In this document: one piece after another, positions 33,682 through 42,803 of the stretch
Layout: every line of letters starts with the position of its first letter
Position numbering within the stretch: the stretch's first letter is position 1
DNA from: Anaerotignum sp.
Lineage (GTDB): Bacteria > Bacillota > Clostridia > Lachnospirales > Anaerotignaceae
Length of the DNA stretch: 64,000 nt
Direction: 5' to 3'
Assembly: GCA_020024455.1 (NCBI GenBank)
Contig: JAHHTU010000001.1
Span: 1-64,000, forward strand
Program-made: the position numbers and the translations under genes
The notes under the pieces: model-generated
What the model was told of the DNA's origin: nothing
The model's database searches: none
What the model saw: the letters and a program-made list of their open reading frames with translations, nothing else

Positions 33682-36273
33682 ATGGCATCAATTGGTAGTT
33701 TAAGTAGTAGCACAAGTAGTGCGATTTATGGAAGTAATAAAAGAATTACCGGTCTGGCAAGTGGTTTGGATACCGAGTCTTTGATTGAAGGCATGACATT
33801 AGCGACCAAAACAAAAATTGCAAAACAAAAACAAGATAAACAATGGACACAATGGATGATGGAAGATTACAGAACTTTATCATCAAAAATGATTGGGTTT
33901 CAAGACAAATTTACATCTTATACCAATCAGGACAGCAACTTGTTGAGCCCATCTTTTTATGATAAATCTTTAATCAGTGCAGTTGGGGATAACAGCAAAT
34001 ATTTGGACATTTCCGGTTCTTCTAACAATGCAGAAAATTTGATTATTTCTGCGGTGGAACAGTTGGCAAAAAATACAACAGTGGTTTCCGGCAGCAGTGT
34101 TTCTGACAGAACCATGTCCTCCGGAGAAATCAAAGACAATGTTGTATCCGGTACATTGAATGGTTCTTCTTTGACCATCAAATACGGCAGTCGGGACTAT
34201 ACCATTCGTTTGCCGGAAGATGCACATGAAAAAATCAAAGACGGTGCATCTTTGAAAAATGTATTGAATGAACAAATGAGCAAAATTGATGTGAAAGATG
34301 GCAAAAAGTTAGGTGACTTGGTTGAGTTTGGCATGAATGGTGACAAATTGACACTCAACTATAAAGATAAAGCAACAGCAGATATCGGAAATACACTTGG
34401 AATTTCATCTGGTAATCGTGATTTGTTGGACTTGGTGGGAATGTCAGCAGGTAGTACGGTAACATCTTTTGATAAACCGATTACAGGGGAAAAAAATATT
34501 ACAGCAGAAGAAATAGAAAAAATGACCAAAGAAAAATCACTGGCAGAAGCACTGATGGGTGATGGAAAAAGCATTACCTTTGATTATAATGGCACATCTG
34601 CAGAAATTGATATGCCGGATAAAGATGCCAAAGTGATGGTAAATGGAAAAGAAGTTTCTATTTTCACACAAAAAGGGGAAGGTGACAATGCAACTTATGA
34701 AGTAAATAAAGATGCATTGGCACAGTATTTCCAAAATAAAATGGACGATTCTTTTGGTACAGGCCGTGTGCAGGTAAAAATGCAAGATGGTAAAATGACA
34801 TTCAAAACTTCCGAGGCTTCTGCAACATTAAAAGTGACAAACGGTCATGCAGATGTGTTGGAAGGTCTGCATATCAAAGCCGGCGAAGGCAATCGTTTGA
34901 ATTTGAGCACATCTTTGAAAGATTCCGGGTTGTTTGGTTTTGATCAAATGTCTGAAGATGACATCAGAACATTGATGGAAAGAGGCATTGTCATCAAAAG
35001 AGGTGACAGAGAAATTGTCATCAATAAAACAGCGTCTGGCACACCATTTAACGAACATACAACATTGGGTGAAATCATCAATGCAGTCAACAACAATGAA
35101 GATGCAAAAATAAATATCAGCTATAACGAAACATCTGATAAATTTACCATCACATCCAAAGAACCCGGTGCAAGCGGCAGAATTCAAATCGGCGGCAGTG
35201 GAGCTGATGAAAACATTGGTACGGCGATTTTTGGGCATATTGATACAGAACAACCGCCGGTATCCAATCCTTCCGAACCTGCAATTCCGCCTATGTATAC
35301 AATTACAAAGGGGCAAGATGCTGTAATGTGGGTGGATTACGATGGCAAAGGCGGTGCAGACCCTGTTCGTGTGACACGTTCCAGTAACAGCTTTAATTTA
35401 GATGGCTTGAATGTGACGGTCAAAAATACATTTGGCATCAAAAAAGATGCAAAATTAGACGATGGTGTGCAAGTAGGGGAATTAGACCCTGATGCAGCGG
35501 TTTCTTTCAGTGCAAAAGTAGACTCTGAAAAAGTGACAAAAGCAATGAAAGAAATGATAGAAGCATTCAATGAAATCATTAAATTTGCAAATGATAAAGT
35601 GGGAGAAAAACCTGAAAGAGATTACAAACCTTTGACAGAGGAACAAAGAAAGGAAATGACAGAGGACCAAATCAAAGCTTGGGAAGAAAAAGCGAAAAAA
35701 GGTACGATGTTTAACAGCAGTGAAGTGCGTTCTTTCACAAGGGATATTCGTTTTCTGTTCTCCGGTAGCCCTGAAAAAATCAAAGCATTAGAAGAAATGG
35801 GGATTAAAGTTTCTCAAAATCATGAAGACCATGGTAAAATTTCTTTTGATGAACAAAAATTCAAATCTGCATTGGAAAGTGACAATGAAAAAGTAAAGAG
35901 TTTGTTTACCGGAAAAAAAGAATATATATATGATAAAAACGGCAATCAAGTCATGGGAGATGATGGAAAACCAAAAATGACAGATGGCGGTATCATGGTG
36001 CAAACAAAAGAAATATTTGATAAATATGTAAAAACATCAGGTGTGAACAAAGGTGTTTTTGTGGCAAAAGCAGGTGCAAAAGAAAATTCTATTTCTATGA
36101 TGAAAAATGCTTTGCAGGATAAGGTGGATACCATTGATAAAACAATCAAAGAATTGGAAAGAAAAATGAAACTGGAAACAGAACGTTATTACAGACAATT
36201 CTCTGCAATGGAACAGTTTATTTCTCAAATGAACAGCCAAAGCAGCTGGATGGCACAACAATTTATGGGTTAA
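33682..36273 (+). CDS. fliD: flagellar filament cap protein FliD (HAP2), enlarged
   Basis: FliD caps the growing filament and folds exported flagellin. Both conserved ends are present: the N-terminal part (NKRITGLASGLDTESLIEGMTLATKTKIAKQKQDKQ) and the C-terminal part (KVTKAMKEMIEAFNEIIKFAND, then the coiled-coil end with MKLETERYYRQFSAMEQFISQMNSQSSWMAQQFMG). At 863 residues it is far longer than typical FliD (about 450-550). The extra length is in the middle, residues ~200-560, and would form additional outward domains. AAAGGAGCGG precedes ATG 33682. First gene of fliD-fliS-FliT-like. Confidence 0.95.
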   Translation: MASIGSLSSSTSSAIYGSNKRITGLASGLDTESLIEGMTLATKTKIAKQKQDKQWTQWMMEDYRTLSSKMIGFQDKFTSYTNQDSNLLSPSFYDKSLISAVGDNSKYLDISGSSNNAENLIISAVEQLAKNTTVVSGSSVSDRTMSSGEIKDNVVSGTLNGSSLTIKYGSRDYTIRLPEDAHEKIKDGASLKNVLNEQMSKIDVKDGKKLGDLVEFGMNGDKLTLNYKDKATADIGNTLGISSGNRDLLDLVGMSAGSTVTSFDKPITGEKNITAEEIEKMTKEKSLAEALMGDGKSITFDYNGTSAEIDMPDKDAKVMVNGKEVSIFTQKGEGDNATYEVNKDALAQYFQNKMDDSFGTGRVQVKMQDGKMTFKTSEASATLKVTNGHADVLEGLHIKAGEGNRLNLSTSLKDSGLFGFDQMSEDDIRTLMERGIVIKRGDREIVINKTASGTPFNEHTTLGEIINAVNNNEDAKINISYNETSDKFTITSKEPGASGRIQIGGSGADENIGTAIFGHIDTEQPPVSNPSEPAIPPMYTITKGQDAVMWVDYDGKGGADPVRVTRSSNSFNLDGLNVTVKNTFGIKKDAKLDDGVQVGELDPDAAVSFSAKVDSEKVTKAMKEMIEAFNEIIKFANDKVGEKPERDYKPLTEEQRKEMTEDQIKAWEEKAKKGTMFNSSEVRSFTRDIRFLFSGSPEKIKALEEMGIKVSQNHEDHGKISFDEQKFKSALESDNEKVKSLFTGKKEYIYDKNGNQVMGDDGKPKMTDGGIMVQTKEIFDKYVKTSGVNKGVFVAKAGAKENSISMMKNALQDKVDTIDKTIKELERKMKLETERYYRQFSAMEQFISQMNSQSSWMAQQFMG

Positions 36274-36307
36274 TGAAAAGGATATATGAAAGGATTGGTA
36301 ATGGTTT

Positions 36308-36706
36308 ATGAGAAACATGGGATATCAGCAGTATAAGCAGCAATCCGTTTCTACAATGACAAATGGCGAAATGCTGATATTACTTTATGATGAATGTATC
36401 AAGCGTTTGACAATGGCAGAATACACATTGGATAAAAAGGAATATGATATCTTTGAAGAATCTGTGGCGCGTGTGGAAAATATCGTAAAATATTTATCTG
36501 CGATTTTGGACAGAAAATATGATATCAGCAAAGACTTATATCGTATGTATGATTATTTTTTATACGAATTGAGTAGATTGCGTGCAGGCAGAAAAAAAGA
36601 AATTATTGCAGATATCAAACCGATGATTGCAGAGTTGCGTGATTCATTCAAAGAAGCAGACAAGTTACAAGCAAATCAAAAGAAAAGCGTAGGAAATGAT
36701 ATGTGA
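36308..36706 (+). CDS. fliS: flagellar export chaperone FliS
   Basis: A 132-residue helical protein. GYQQYKQQSVSTMTNGEMLILLYDECIKRLTMAEYTL is the classic FliS opening (Y..YKQ.SV, then LYDGAIK-like). FliS binds the C-terminus of flagellin and prevents early polymerisation. Starts at ATG 36308, the first start after an in-frame stop; the AAAGGA site is a little far (13 nt). Directly after fliD, as in most flagellar loci. Confidence 0.95.
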   Translation: MRNMGYQQYKQQSVSTMTNGEMLILLYDECIKRLTMAEYTLDKKEYDIFEESVARVENIVKYLSAILDRKYDISKDLYRMYDYFLYELSRLRAGRKKEIIADIKPMIAELRDSFKEADKLQANQKKSVGNDM

Positions 36707-36721
36707 TATTGAGGTGCAAAT

Positions 36722-37123
36722 ATGCAATCTGAAAATCAGTTAGAAACCATTATATTGCAAATGCAAAAAAGGTATACGAAATTTGCGGAAATATTGCGTT
36801 TGACACAGGAGTTAGATGAAGCACTGAAACGAAATGACAGAGAAAGTGCAGATATGTTGATACAGATGCGTGGACAAGAGATGGAGGCAGTTTCTGAAAT
36901 GCGGGAAGAAATTGCATACCGTATCGCTTCTTTGCCAAATGTGCAACAAACAGCGATTGAATTTGCCTTGTATGATGAAGAAGATAAAGAAATCAAACGG
37001 ATTTGTGAATTGAAAGAACGCAGCCAAAGTATTCTGGAAAAAGCAAGAGATATTGACCGTCATATGAATATTCGGGTTGCAGGAAAGGACTCGTATTACG
37101 CACAAGAACAAACAGCGGATTAA
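36722..37123 (+). CDS. probable FliT-like flagellar chaperone
   Basis: A 133-residue, strongly alpha-helical and charged protein with no membrane segment. Its size, helical content and place right after fliS (16 nt) match FliT-type export chaperones, which bind FliD. The sequence itself is too divergent for me to assign with certainty. The transcript ends at a hairpin 20 nt downstream. Confidence 0.65.
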   Translation: MQSENQLETIILQMQKRYTKFAEILRLTQELDEALKRNDRESADMLIQMRGQEMEAVSEMREEIAYRIASLPNVQQTAIEFALYDEEDKEIKRICELKERSQSILEKARDIDRHMNIRVAGKDSYYAQEQTAD

Positions 37124-37144
37124 ATGCGTGTTTCATGTGTGAAA

Positions 37145-37184
37145 AAACAAAATGGCCATTGATAAAATGGTCATTTTGTTTTGC
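37145..37184 (+). terminator. terminator of fliD-fliS-fliT-like unit
   Basis: aaacaaaatggcca (37145-37158) pairs with tggtcattttgttt (37168-37181, one G-U pair) ahead of a T-rich stretch. Confidence 0.75.
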
Positions 37185-37224
37185 GTTTTGATGGAGAGAA
37201 TAACAAAAAACAGAATAGGAGAAG

Positions 37225-37920
37225 ATGATGTTTTCTATCACATTAGAACAAGTTAGTAAAACTTATAAAAATGGCGTAAAGGGCTTGGACAATATTACAT
37301 TGAATATTCGAGCAGGTGAATTTGTGTTTTTGGTTGGACAAAGCGGTTCCGGAAAAAGCACGTTATTGCAGCTGCTGACAAAAGAATTGCAGCCAACAAT
37401 GGGGAAAATCTTGATTGCTTCCGAAGACATTACCAATATGCCGCAAAGAGAAATTCCGTTTTTCAGAAGAAAAATTGGTATTGTAAAAGAAAATCCATTA
37501 TTGGCAAAAGACCGCACAGTGGCAGAAAATATTGAATTGGCATTGTATGCAACACAACAGCCTACGGCATATCGTAAGCAAGCGGTGTATGCTGCATTGG
37601 GCATTGTGGGTATGCGAAACAATGCACAAATGCTTGCCTCCACACTCTCCGGCGGAGAAAGTTCCCGTGTGGCATTGGCAAGGGCGATTGTCAATAACCC
37701 CGGTTTATTGATTGCAGACGAACCGACTGCAGGGTTAGATCCGGATACAGCTTGGGATATGATAAATTTGTTAAATGAAATCAATCGCAAAGGGGTAACG
37801 GTGATTATGGCAACACATGATAAGCAATTAGTCAATTTGATGAAAAAACGTGTGGTAACGTTGTTTGAAGGAAGGTTGCTGGGAGATGCCCAAAATGCAA
37901 AGTATGGATACTTGATATAA
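37225..37920 (+). CDS. FtsE-like ABC ATPase without an adjacent FtsX
   Basis: A 231-residue ABC ATPase. Walker A is GQSGSGKST (residues 38-46), signature LSGGESSRVALARA and Walker B LLIADEPTAGLDP, with the H-loop in MATHDKQLV. The sequence, including ISLEQVSKTYKNGVKGLDNI at the start, is closest in style to FtsE, which pairs with FtsX to control peptidoglycan hydrolases at division. No ftsX follows; the next gene is flgM-like. The signature has Ser-Ser where FtsE usually has Gln-Gln. ATG 37225 or 37228 after AGGAGAAG. Exact partner unknown. Confidence 0.75.
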   Translation: MMFSITLEQVSKTYKNGVKGLDNITLNIRAGEFVFLVGQSGSGKSTLLQLLTKELQPTMGKILIASEDITNMPQREIPFFRRKIGIVKENPLLAKDRTVAENIELALYATQQPTAYRKQAVYAALGIVGMRNNAQMLASTLSGGESSRVALARAIVNNPGLLIADEPTAGLDPDTAWDMINLLNEINRKGVTVIMATHDKQLVNLMKKRVVTLFEGRLLGDAQNAKYGYLI

Positions 37921-38007
37921 TATTTTTACAAATGCCAAATATTAGGAAAACAAAAGAAATTTTAATTATGAAATTTCGCTTTTTCTGTTATGATTTTGCT
38001 AAAAAGT

Positions 38008-38015
38008 GACGATAT
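38008..38015 (+). promoter_or_regulatory. possible sigma-D -10 element before flgM
   Basis: GACGATAT at 38008-38015 matches seven of eight positions of the sigma-D -10 consensus, but the expected -35 at 15 nt is poor (tatg). Weak on its own; supported by the same octamer in the cheA promoter. Confidence 0.4.
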
Positions 38016-38060
38016 ATATATTAGAGTGTGTTTCTTGAATGTAAGAGAGGAGGAAAGTTC

Positions 38061-38357
38061 ATGAAAATTTTCCCAAATATGCAACCATTATTTTATAATG
38101 TACAACAAAGGTCTACAAACTTTGAAAATAATACGGAAATCAATCAGGTAAAAACCAGCAAAAACTTTGATGAAATTTTGATACGTCAAGAAAACACAAT
38201 GAGCGAAAGTGACTTTGCCGCAGAATTGGCAAAGAAATTGAAAAAAGAAGTGTATCAGACAAAATCCACCAAAGATTTAGAAGAAATAACCATGCAGTTA
38301 GAAAATGGAACATATCCATTGGCATTAGATGAGGTGGCAAGAAGAATGTTGTATTGA
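38061..38357 (+). CDS. flgM: FlgM-like anti-sigma-28 factor
   Basis: A 98-residue protein with a poorly structured N-terminal half and a C-terminal helical part (SESDFAAELAKKLKKEV, then LEEITMQLENGTYPLALDEVARRML). The ending matches the FlgM pattern in which the last helices bind sigma-28 (..I..GtY.vd...IA.rmL). FlgM holds sigma-D inactive until the hook is complete and FlgM is exported. GAGGAGGAAAG precedes ATG 38061. The order flgM-flgN-flgK-flgL repeats that of Bacillus. Confidence 0.85.
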   Translation: MKIFPNMQPLFYNVQQRSTNFENNTEINQVKTSKNFDEILIRQENTMSESDFAAELAKKLKKEVYQTKSTKDLEEITMQLENGTYPLALDEVARRMLY

Positions 38358-38379
38358 CACAAAGGAGGTTTGAACTTTT

Positions 38380-38838
38380 GTGGAAGAATTGATGACAATA
38401 TTGCAAGAAACCAATCATTTTTTACTGGAAGTGACACAGGTAGAGCAAAAAAAATATGAAGCAACATTGGAAAATAATGTTGTGGTTGTAGAAGACTGTA
38501 TGAAAAAGGAACAGGCGTTGTTGCTCAAATTAAAGGGATTGGATAAAAAAAGAGAAAGAACGTTGCAGACAATTGGAAAGCCGAATGCAACATTTCGTGA
38601 AATCATTGCAACATTACCAGAAGCAGAAAAAGTACCACTGGAAAATATGTTTGCACAAATGCAGCAAAATTTGAAAAAATATAAAGAAGTGGAAACAAAT
38701 GCACAAAATGCATTGGAATTTCATGTGCATTGTATTGATAAAAAATTGGAGCAATTACAGGGCAATAAAGGAAAAATGTATGAAGGACATGGCAAGGTAA
38801 AACAAGCAACGAAAAGTTTTACAAGCCGTAAAGTGTAA
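38380..38838 (+). CDS. flgN: FlgN-like flagellar export chaperone
   Basis: A 152-residue helical protein, likely coiled-coil, with a charged C-terminus. FlgN is the chaperone for FlgK and FlgL. Its place between flgM and flgK and its helical pattern (LMTILQETNHFLLEVTQVEQKKYEATLENN at the start) support this. Starts at GTG 38380, with AGGAGG 11 nt upstream. Confidence 0.85.
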   Translation: MEELMTILQETNHFLLEVTQVEQKKYEATLENNVVVVEDCMKKEQALLLKLKGLDKKRERTLQTIGKPNATFREIIATLPEAEKVPLENMFAQMQQNLKKYKEVETNAQNALEFHVHCIDKKLEQLQGNKGKMYEGHGKVKQATKSFTSRKV

Positions 38839-38882
38839 TTTAGATAGGACATTAGAATTTTAAGGTTAGGAGTGTTTCGAGA

Positions 38883-40559
38883 ATGATAAATTCAACATTC
38901 GGTAGTTTTATGACGGCTCGTTTGGGTATGAGTGCGAGCCAACAGGCGTTGAATATTACAGGGCAAAATATTACAAATATCAATACAGCAGGTTATACCA
39001 GACAATACATAGACCAAGTCAGCTTGAATGTAGGCGGCGGCAGCAACCGTTATGCGTCCGGTATGGCGAATATCGGCAATGGTGTTTGGGTGACAGGCAC
39101 AGGTCAGGTCAGAGACCCGTTTTTGGATAGACGTTTCCGTTCCGAAATGTCCTTTGTGGGACAATATGATATGAAAACATCTGGCTTGCAGAATGTTGCG
39201 GATATTTTGGACGAAGCTACCAAAACAGATGGTGGCGGCGGTTTGCACAACCAGTTGATTGATTTCAGACAAAAATTAAATGAATTGGCAAAAAATCCAA
39301 ATGCGGGCGAAAATGACAGTATGTTGCGTGGCTCTGCGGATTCTTTGGTAAAGATGTTAAATTCTTATGCAAAACAGTTGGATAAGGTAAGGGAAAATGC
39401 AGAAAATGATTTGAAAGATATTGATATTCCGGCAGTGAACAATATTTTGAAAAATATTGCAGAGTTGAATAAAAATATCAAAAGCAGTGAAGTTTGCGGC
39501 GACAGTGCTTTGGAACTGAAAGACCAAAGAAATATGTTGATTGATGAATTGGCAAGTTATTTGCCAATTGAAATAAAATATAACCCCATTACGGTTACAG
39601 ATGGCAGAAAAGTAGATGAATTGACAATCAACTTTGTGACAAATACAGGGCGGGAAATTCCTTTGGTGGTAGACCAATACGCAGGTTCTGTGAAAGTAGA
39701 ACAAGATAATACCACACAAGATTGGTCTTTGAGTATGACACCGCCTAACACAAACGGTGGGATTGTACCAATGGAAACGCCGATTACAAACCTATTAGAA
39801 ACCGGCTCTTTGAAAAGTTCTTTGGAATTTTTGAATGCACAAGGGGAGTTTGGTAATCCTGCAACCACAGAAAAAGGTGTGAGATATTATGAAAATATGT
39901 TAGATGTTTTGGCAAGAGATTTTGTGACAAAATTCAATGACATGAACAAAGTACCTGTGGTTGATGCTGACGGAAATAAAGTGATGATGCCACCCCCAGA
40001 TGATGACAAACAAATGATGAAAGAATTTCCTTTGTTTGAAAAAATTGATGACGCAGGTGATTGGACAGCAGACAATATTCGCATAGCAGAAGGTTGGATG
40101 AAAAATGAGTATGGTGCAATCAAAACCAACGATGCAACATACAAATTGGATAATGGTGCTGCGAATCCACCCACACCACAAGACCTTGAAAAAGGAAAAA
40201 TTGAGGAAGGTACCGGTGCCAATGACAGATTGATGGATATGTTGAAAGAGTTGGAAGTGGATAGAAAATTCACAACAGATGGCACAGCGACAGGCAATTC
40301 GCTATTCACCGGTACATTTGAAGAATTTACAGCAAATATTGGGATTGTTTTGGGACAAGATATCAAATCCAACAAAGAAATTTTGCAAAACCACGTTACC
40401 ATGGCAGGGCAAATCAATACTTCCCGTGACAATATGTCAGCGGTAAGTTTGGACGAAGAAGGTATGAGTATGTTACAATTTTCAAAAGCATATTCTGCAT
40501 CTGCAAAATTGATGACAACATTAGATGAATTGTTAGATACACTTATCAACAGAATGTAA
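38883..40559 (+). CDS. flgK: flagellar hook-associated protein 1, FlgK
   Basis: FlgK is the first hook-filament junction protein. The N-terminus FGSFMTARLGMSASQQALNITGQNITNINTAGYTRQ and the C-terminal coiled region (AGQINTSRDNMSAVSLDEEGMSMLQFSKAYSASAKLMTTLDELLDTLINRM) are the conserved axial-protein ends. The middle (about residues 200-470) is variable surface. 558 residues is within the normal range. ATG 38883 after TTAGGAGTG. Confidence 0.97.
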   Translation: MINSTFGSFMTARLGMSASQQALNITGQNITNINTAGYTRQYIDQVSLNVGGGSNRYASGMANIGNGVWVTGTGQVRDPFLDRRFRSEMSFVGQYDMKTSGLQNVADILDEATKTDGGGGLHNQLIDFRQKLNELAKNPNAGENDSMLRGSADSLVKMLNSYAKQLDKVRENAENDLKDIDIPAVNNILKNIAELNKNIKSSEVCGDSALELKDQRNMLIDELASYLPIEIKYNPITVTDGRKVDELTINFVTNTGREIPLVVDQYAGSVKVEQDNTTQDWSLSMTPPNTNGGIVPMETPITNLLETGSLKSSLEFLNAQGEFGNPATTEKGVRYYENMLDVLARDFVTKFNDMNKVPVVDADGNKVMMPPPDDDKQMMKEFPLFEKIDDAGDWTADNIRIAEGWMKNEYGAIKTNDATYKLDNGAANPPTPQDLEKGKIEEGTGANDRLMDMLKELEVDRKFTTDGTATGNSLFTGTFEEFTANIGIVLGQDIKSNKEILQNHVTMAGQINTSRDNMSAVSLDEEGMSMLQFSKAYSASAKLMTTLDELLDTLINRM

Positions 40560-40603
40560 TGACATCTATGCATAAGGGTAATAAAATCAGGAGGTAATAT
40601 TTT

Positions 40604-41683
40604 ATGACTATGCGCGTAAGTACAAGAGCCATTATGGGCAATTATAACCGCAATTTGAATAAAGCAATATTCAATTTAGATACCAGCAGAAACAAAGTTT
40701 TGACAAATCGTCGATTTAATTCTATTGCAGAAGACCCTTCCGGTGCATCACATTCTTTTAAGTTATGGAGAGAATTTGGCAGAGCAACACAACAACTGGA
40801 AAATGTGGAAAATACACAAGCGTTGTTTGATAACGTTTCCGAAGCGGCTTTACAAGTCAGTGATGTATTGAGCAATGATGTAACAGAGGACGTTCTGCGA
40901 GCAATCAATGGTGCAACAAGTTCAGAGACCAGAAAAACATATGCAAAAACATTGCGTGGTATGCAGGAAACCATTGTATTGTCTATGAATGGGAAATATG
41001 CAGACAGGTATTTGTTTGGTGGTGGGAAAACGGAAGAAGCACCTTTCAAATTGGAAAACGGCAAATTGACATTCCGTGGTGTGGACGTCAATCCACAAAG
41101 AGAGGTTCGAAATCCAAGATATAATCCTGACCAACCAAAAGGGCCGAATAACCAGCCAATGATACCCAACCCAAACTATGAAGACGAATATGCAGAATTG
41201 AAAAAAATGGCTGACGAAACCATGTTTATTGATTTTGGTTTTGGTATTGAAACAGGTGCAAAGATTGATGGCTCTTCTGCATTTGATACATCTGTATCCG
41301 GTTTGAATGTGTTGGGATATGGACAAGATGAAAATGGTATGCCAAATAATGTTGTGGTATTATTGGGACAGATGGCAGATGCTTTGGAACAAGATGAATT
41401 GGATACCAAAGCATTTGGAGATATGACAGATAAATTTATAGAAGCAAAAAATTATACTGCTGACTTTGTGGCAGATTTGGGTACAAGAAGTGAATTTTTG
41501 GAAAATACAAAAACAAAATTGACAAGTACCGTAGATACCATCAATAAACAGATTATTTCTGTGGAAGATGCGGATATGCCGGGTGCAATTTCCATGTATG
41601 TGTATCAACAATATGCGTATAATGCAGCATTGAAAGTAGGACAAAGTATCTTATCACAATCTTTTATTGACTTTATGAGATAA
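40604..41683 (+). CDS. flgL: flagellar hook-associated protein 3, FlgL
   Basis: FlgL is the second junction protein below the filament. The N-terminal NYNRNLNKAIFNLDTSRNKVLTNRRFNSIAEDPSGASHSFKL and the flagellin-like C-terminus (NKQIISVEDADMPGAISMYVYQQYAYNAALKVGQSILSQSFIDFMR) are both present. 359 residues, slightly longer than usual because of a middle insertion around residues 155-225. CAGGAGGTAA before ATG 40604. Confidence 0.96.
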   Translation: MTMRVSTRAIMGNYNRNLNKAIFNLDTSRNKVLTNRRFNSIAEDPSGASHSFKLWREFGRATQQLENVENTQALFDNVSEAALQVSDVLSNDVTEDVLRAINGATSSETRKTYAKTLRGMQETIVLSMNGKYADRYLFGGGKTEEAPFKLENGKLTFRGVDVNPQREVRNPRYNPDQPKGPNNQPMIPNPNYEDEYAELKKMADETMFIDFGFGIETGAKIDGSSAFDTSVSGLNVLGYGQDENGMPNNVVVLLGQMADALEQDELDTKAFGDMTDKFIEAKNYTADFVADLGTRSEFLENTKTKLTSTVDTINKQIISVEDADMPGAISMYVYQQYAYNAALKVGQSILSQSFIDFMR

Positions 41684-41716
41684 TTTTAAGAACGGGCAAA
41701 AAGGGGGTACCGAAAA

Positions 41717-42328
41717 ATGGAACAATTACTTAAAATTACAAGTGTGCCGATTGCATTTGAAATGAAAATCAATAATGCACACTTAGAATATAAGAATGGT
41801 ACTGCGGATATGGAAATTTCCAGAAATGATGGGAAAATGACAATCAAAAGCAGCCCCATTCGTATCAATATTGATACGTTTGAAGCAAGAAATTCTATCA
41901 CACCCACAACATTCAACAGTGTGAAAGAATTTGCTGCAACAGGAAAAAACATGGCGTATGAAGCAACAGCAAGTATGGCACAACAAGGACGTATGTTACT
42001 GAAAGCAAAGATAGGTGAAGACGTTTTGGGCAATATCATTCAATCGAATACAGATAAATACTTTCACGTAAAAGAAGCCAATGTCGGATTTTTGCCGGAA
42101 AAACAAGCAGACATTAGTTGGTCTAAACCGGATATTACCATTGATTATCAAATGGATAGACTGAACTTTGACTGGCGTATTATGAAAGGGGACTTTGAAT
42201 TTATCCCCGGCGATATTGAAATGACCATCACACAATATCCAGATGTAAAAATTGAATATCTTGGCGGCCCGATTTATGTACCAAAGAGTGCAGACCCTAA
42301 CTATGAGCCGATTGATGTAAAAGCTTAA
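41717..42328 (+). CDS. YviE/DUF6470-like protein between flgL and fliW
   Basis: A 203-residue soluble protein that begins LLKITSVPIAFEMKINNAHLEY, like Bacillus YviE. It holds the same chromosomal place, between flgL and fliW. The family (DUF6470) has no defined role. The repeated GDFEFIPGDIEMTITQYPDVKIEYLGGPIYVP region at the end is characteristic. Translation from ATG 41717 (AAGGGGGT upstream). Co-transcribed with the flagellar genes. Confidence 0.8.
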   Translation: MEQLLKITSVPIAFEMKINNAHLEYKNGTADMEISRNDGKMTIKSSPIRINIDTFEARNSITPTTFNSVKEFAATGKNMAYEATASMAQQGRMLLKAKIGEDVLGNIIQSNTDKYFHVKEANVGFLPEKQADISWSKPDITIDYQMDRLNFDWRIMKGDFEFIPGDIEMTITQYPDVKIEYLGGPIYVPKSADPNYEPIDVKA

Positions 42329-42358
42329 ACATGACACAAGGACGGAGTGACAACGAAT

Positions 42359-42799
42359 ATGGAAATGGAAACCAAATATTTTGGGAAAATGTCTTACACA
42401 GAGGAAGAAGAAATTTATTTTGAAAATGGGCTGTTTGGATTTGAAGATGCAAAACACTTTATCTTAATTCGTTTTGATAATGAAAGTGGTAATATACTTT
42501 GTTTGCAAAATATAGAAGATAACAATTTGGCATTCACATTGATGAATCCGTTTGCGTTTTTACCGGAATATGCACCTGTTCCATCGGAAGAGGATATCAA
42601 AAAGGTTGATGCAACAGACGGCAGTGAATTGCTTTTTTATAACATCTGTGTAATACAGCCAAATGTAAAAGAGAGTACTGTAAATCTGCGTTCTCCTCTT
42701 GTTGTCAATCCAGAAACCAGAAAAGGAATTCAGGTAATATTGGAAGATACTCAGTATTCTTTTAAGTATGAATTTCAGAAATTTTTAAAGGAGGACTGA
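42359..42799 (+). CDS. fliW: flagellar assembly factor FliW
   Basis: FliW binds flagellin and also the global regulator CsrA; free flagellin frees CsrA from FliW to repress flagellin translation. The 146-residue protein has the FliW core (YFGKMSYTEEEEIYFENGLFGFEDAKHFILIRFD, MNPFAFLPEYAP). ATG 42359 is taken as start, with GGAG upstream; a GTG at 42347 is possible. It directly precedes csrA (4 nt), as in Bacillus. Confidence 0.96.
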   Translation: MEMETKYFGKMSYTEEEEIYFENGLFGFEDAKHFILIRFDNESGNILCLQNIEDNNLAFTLMNPFAFLPEYAPVPSEEDIKKVDATDGSELLFYNICVIQPNVKESTVNLRSPLVVNPETRKGIQVILEDTQYSFKYEFQKFLKED

Positions 42800-42803
42800 G
42801 TGT

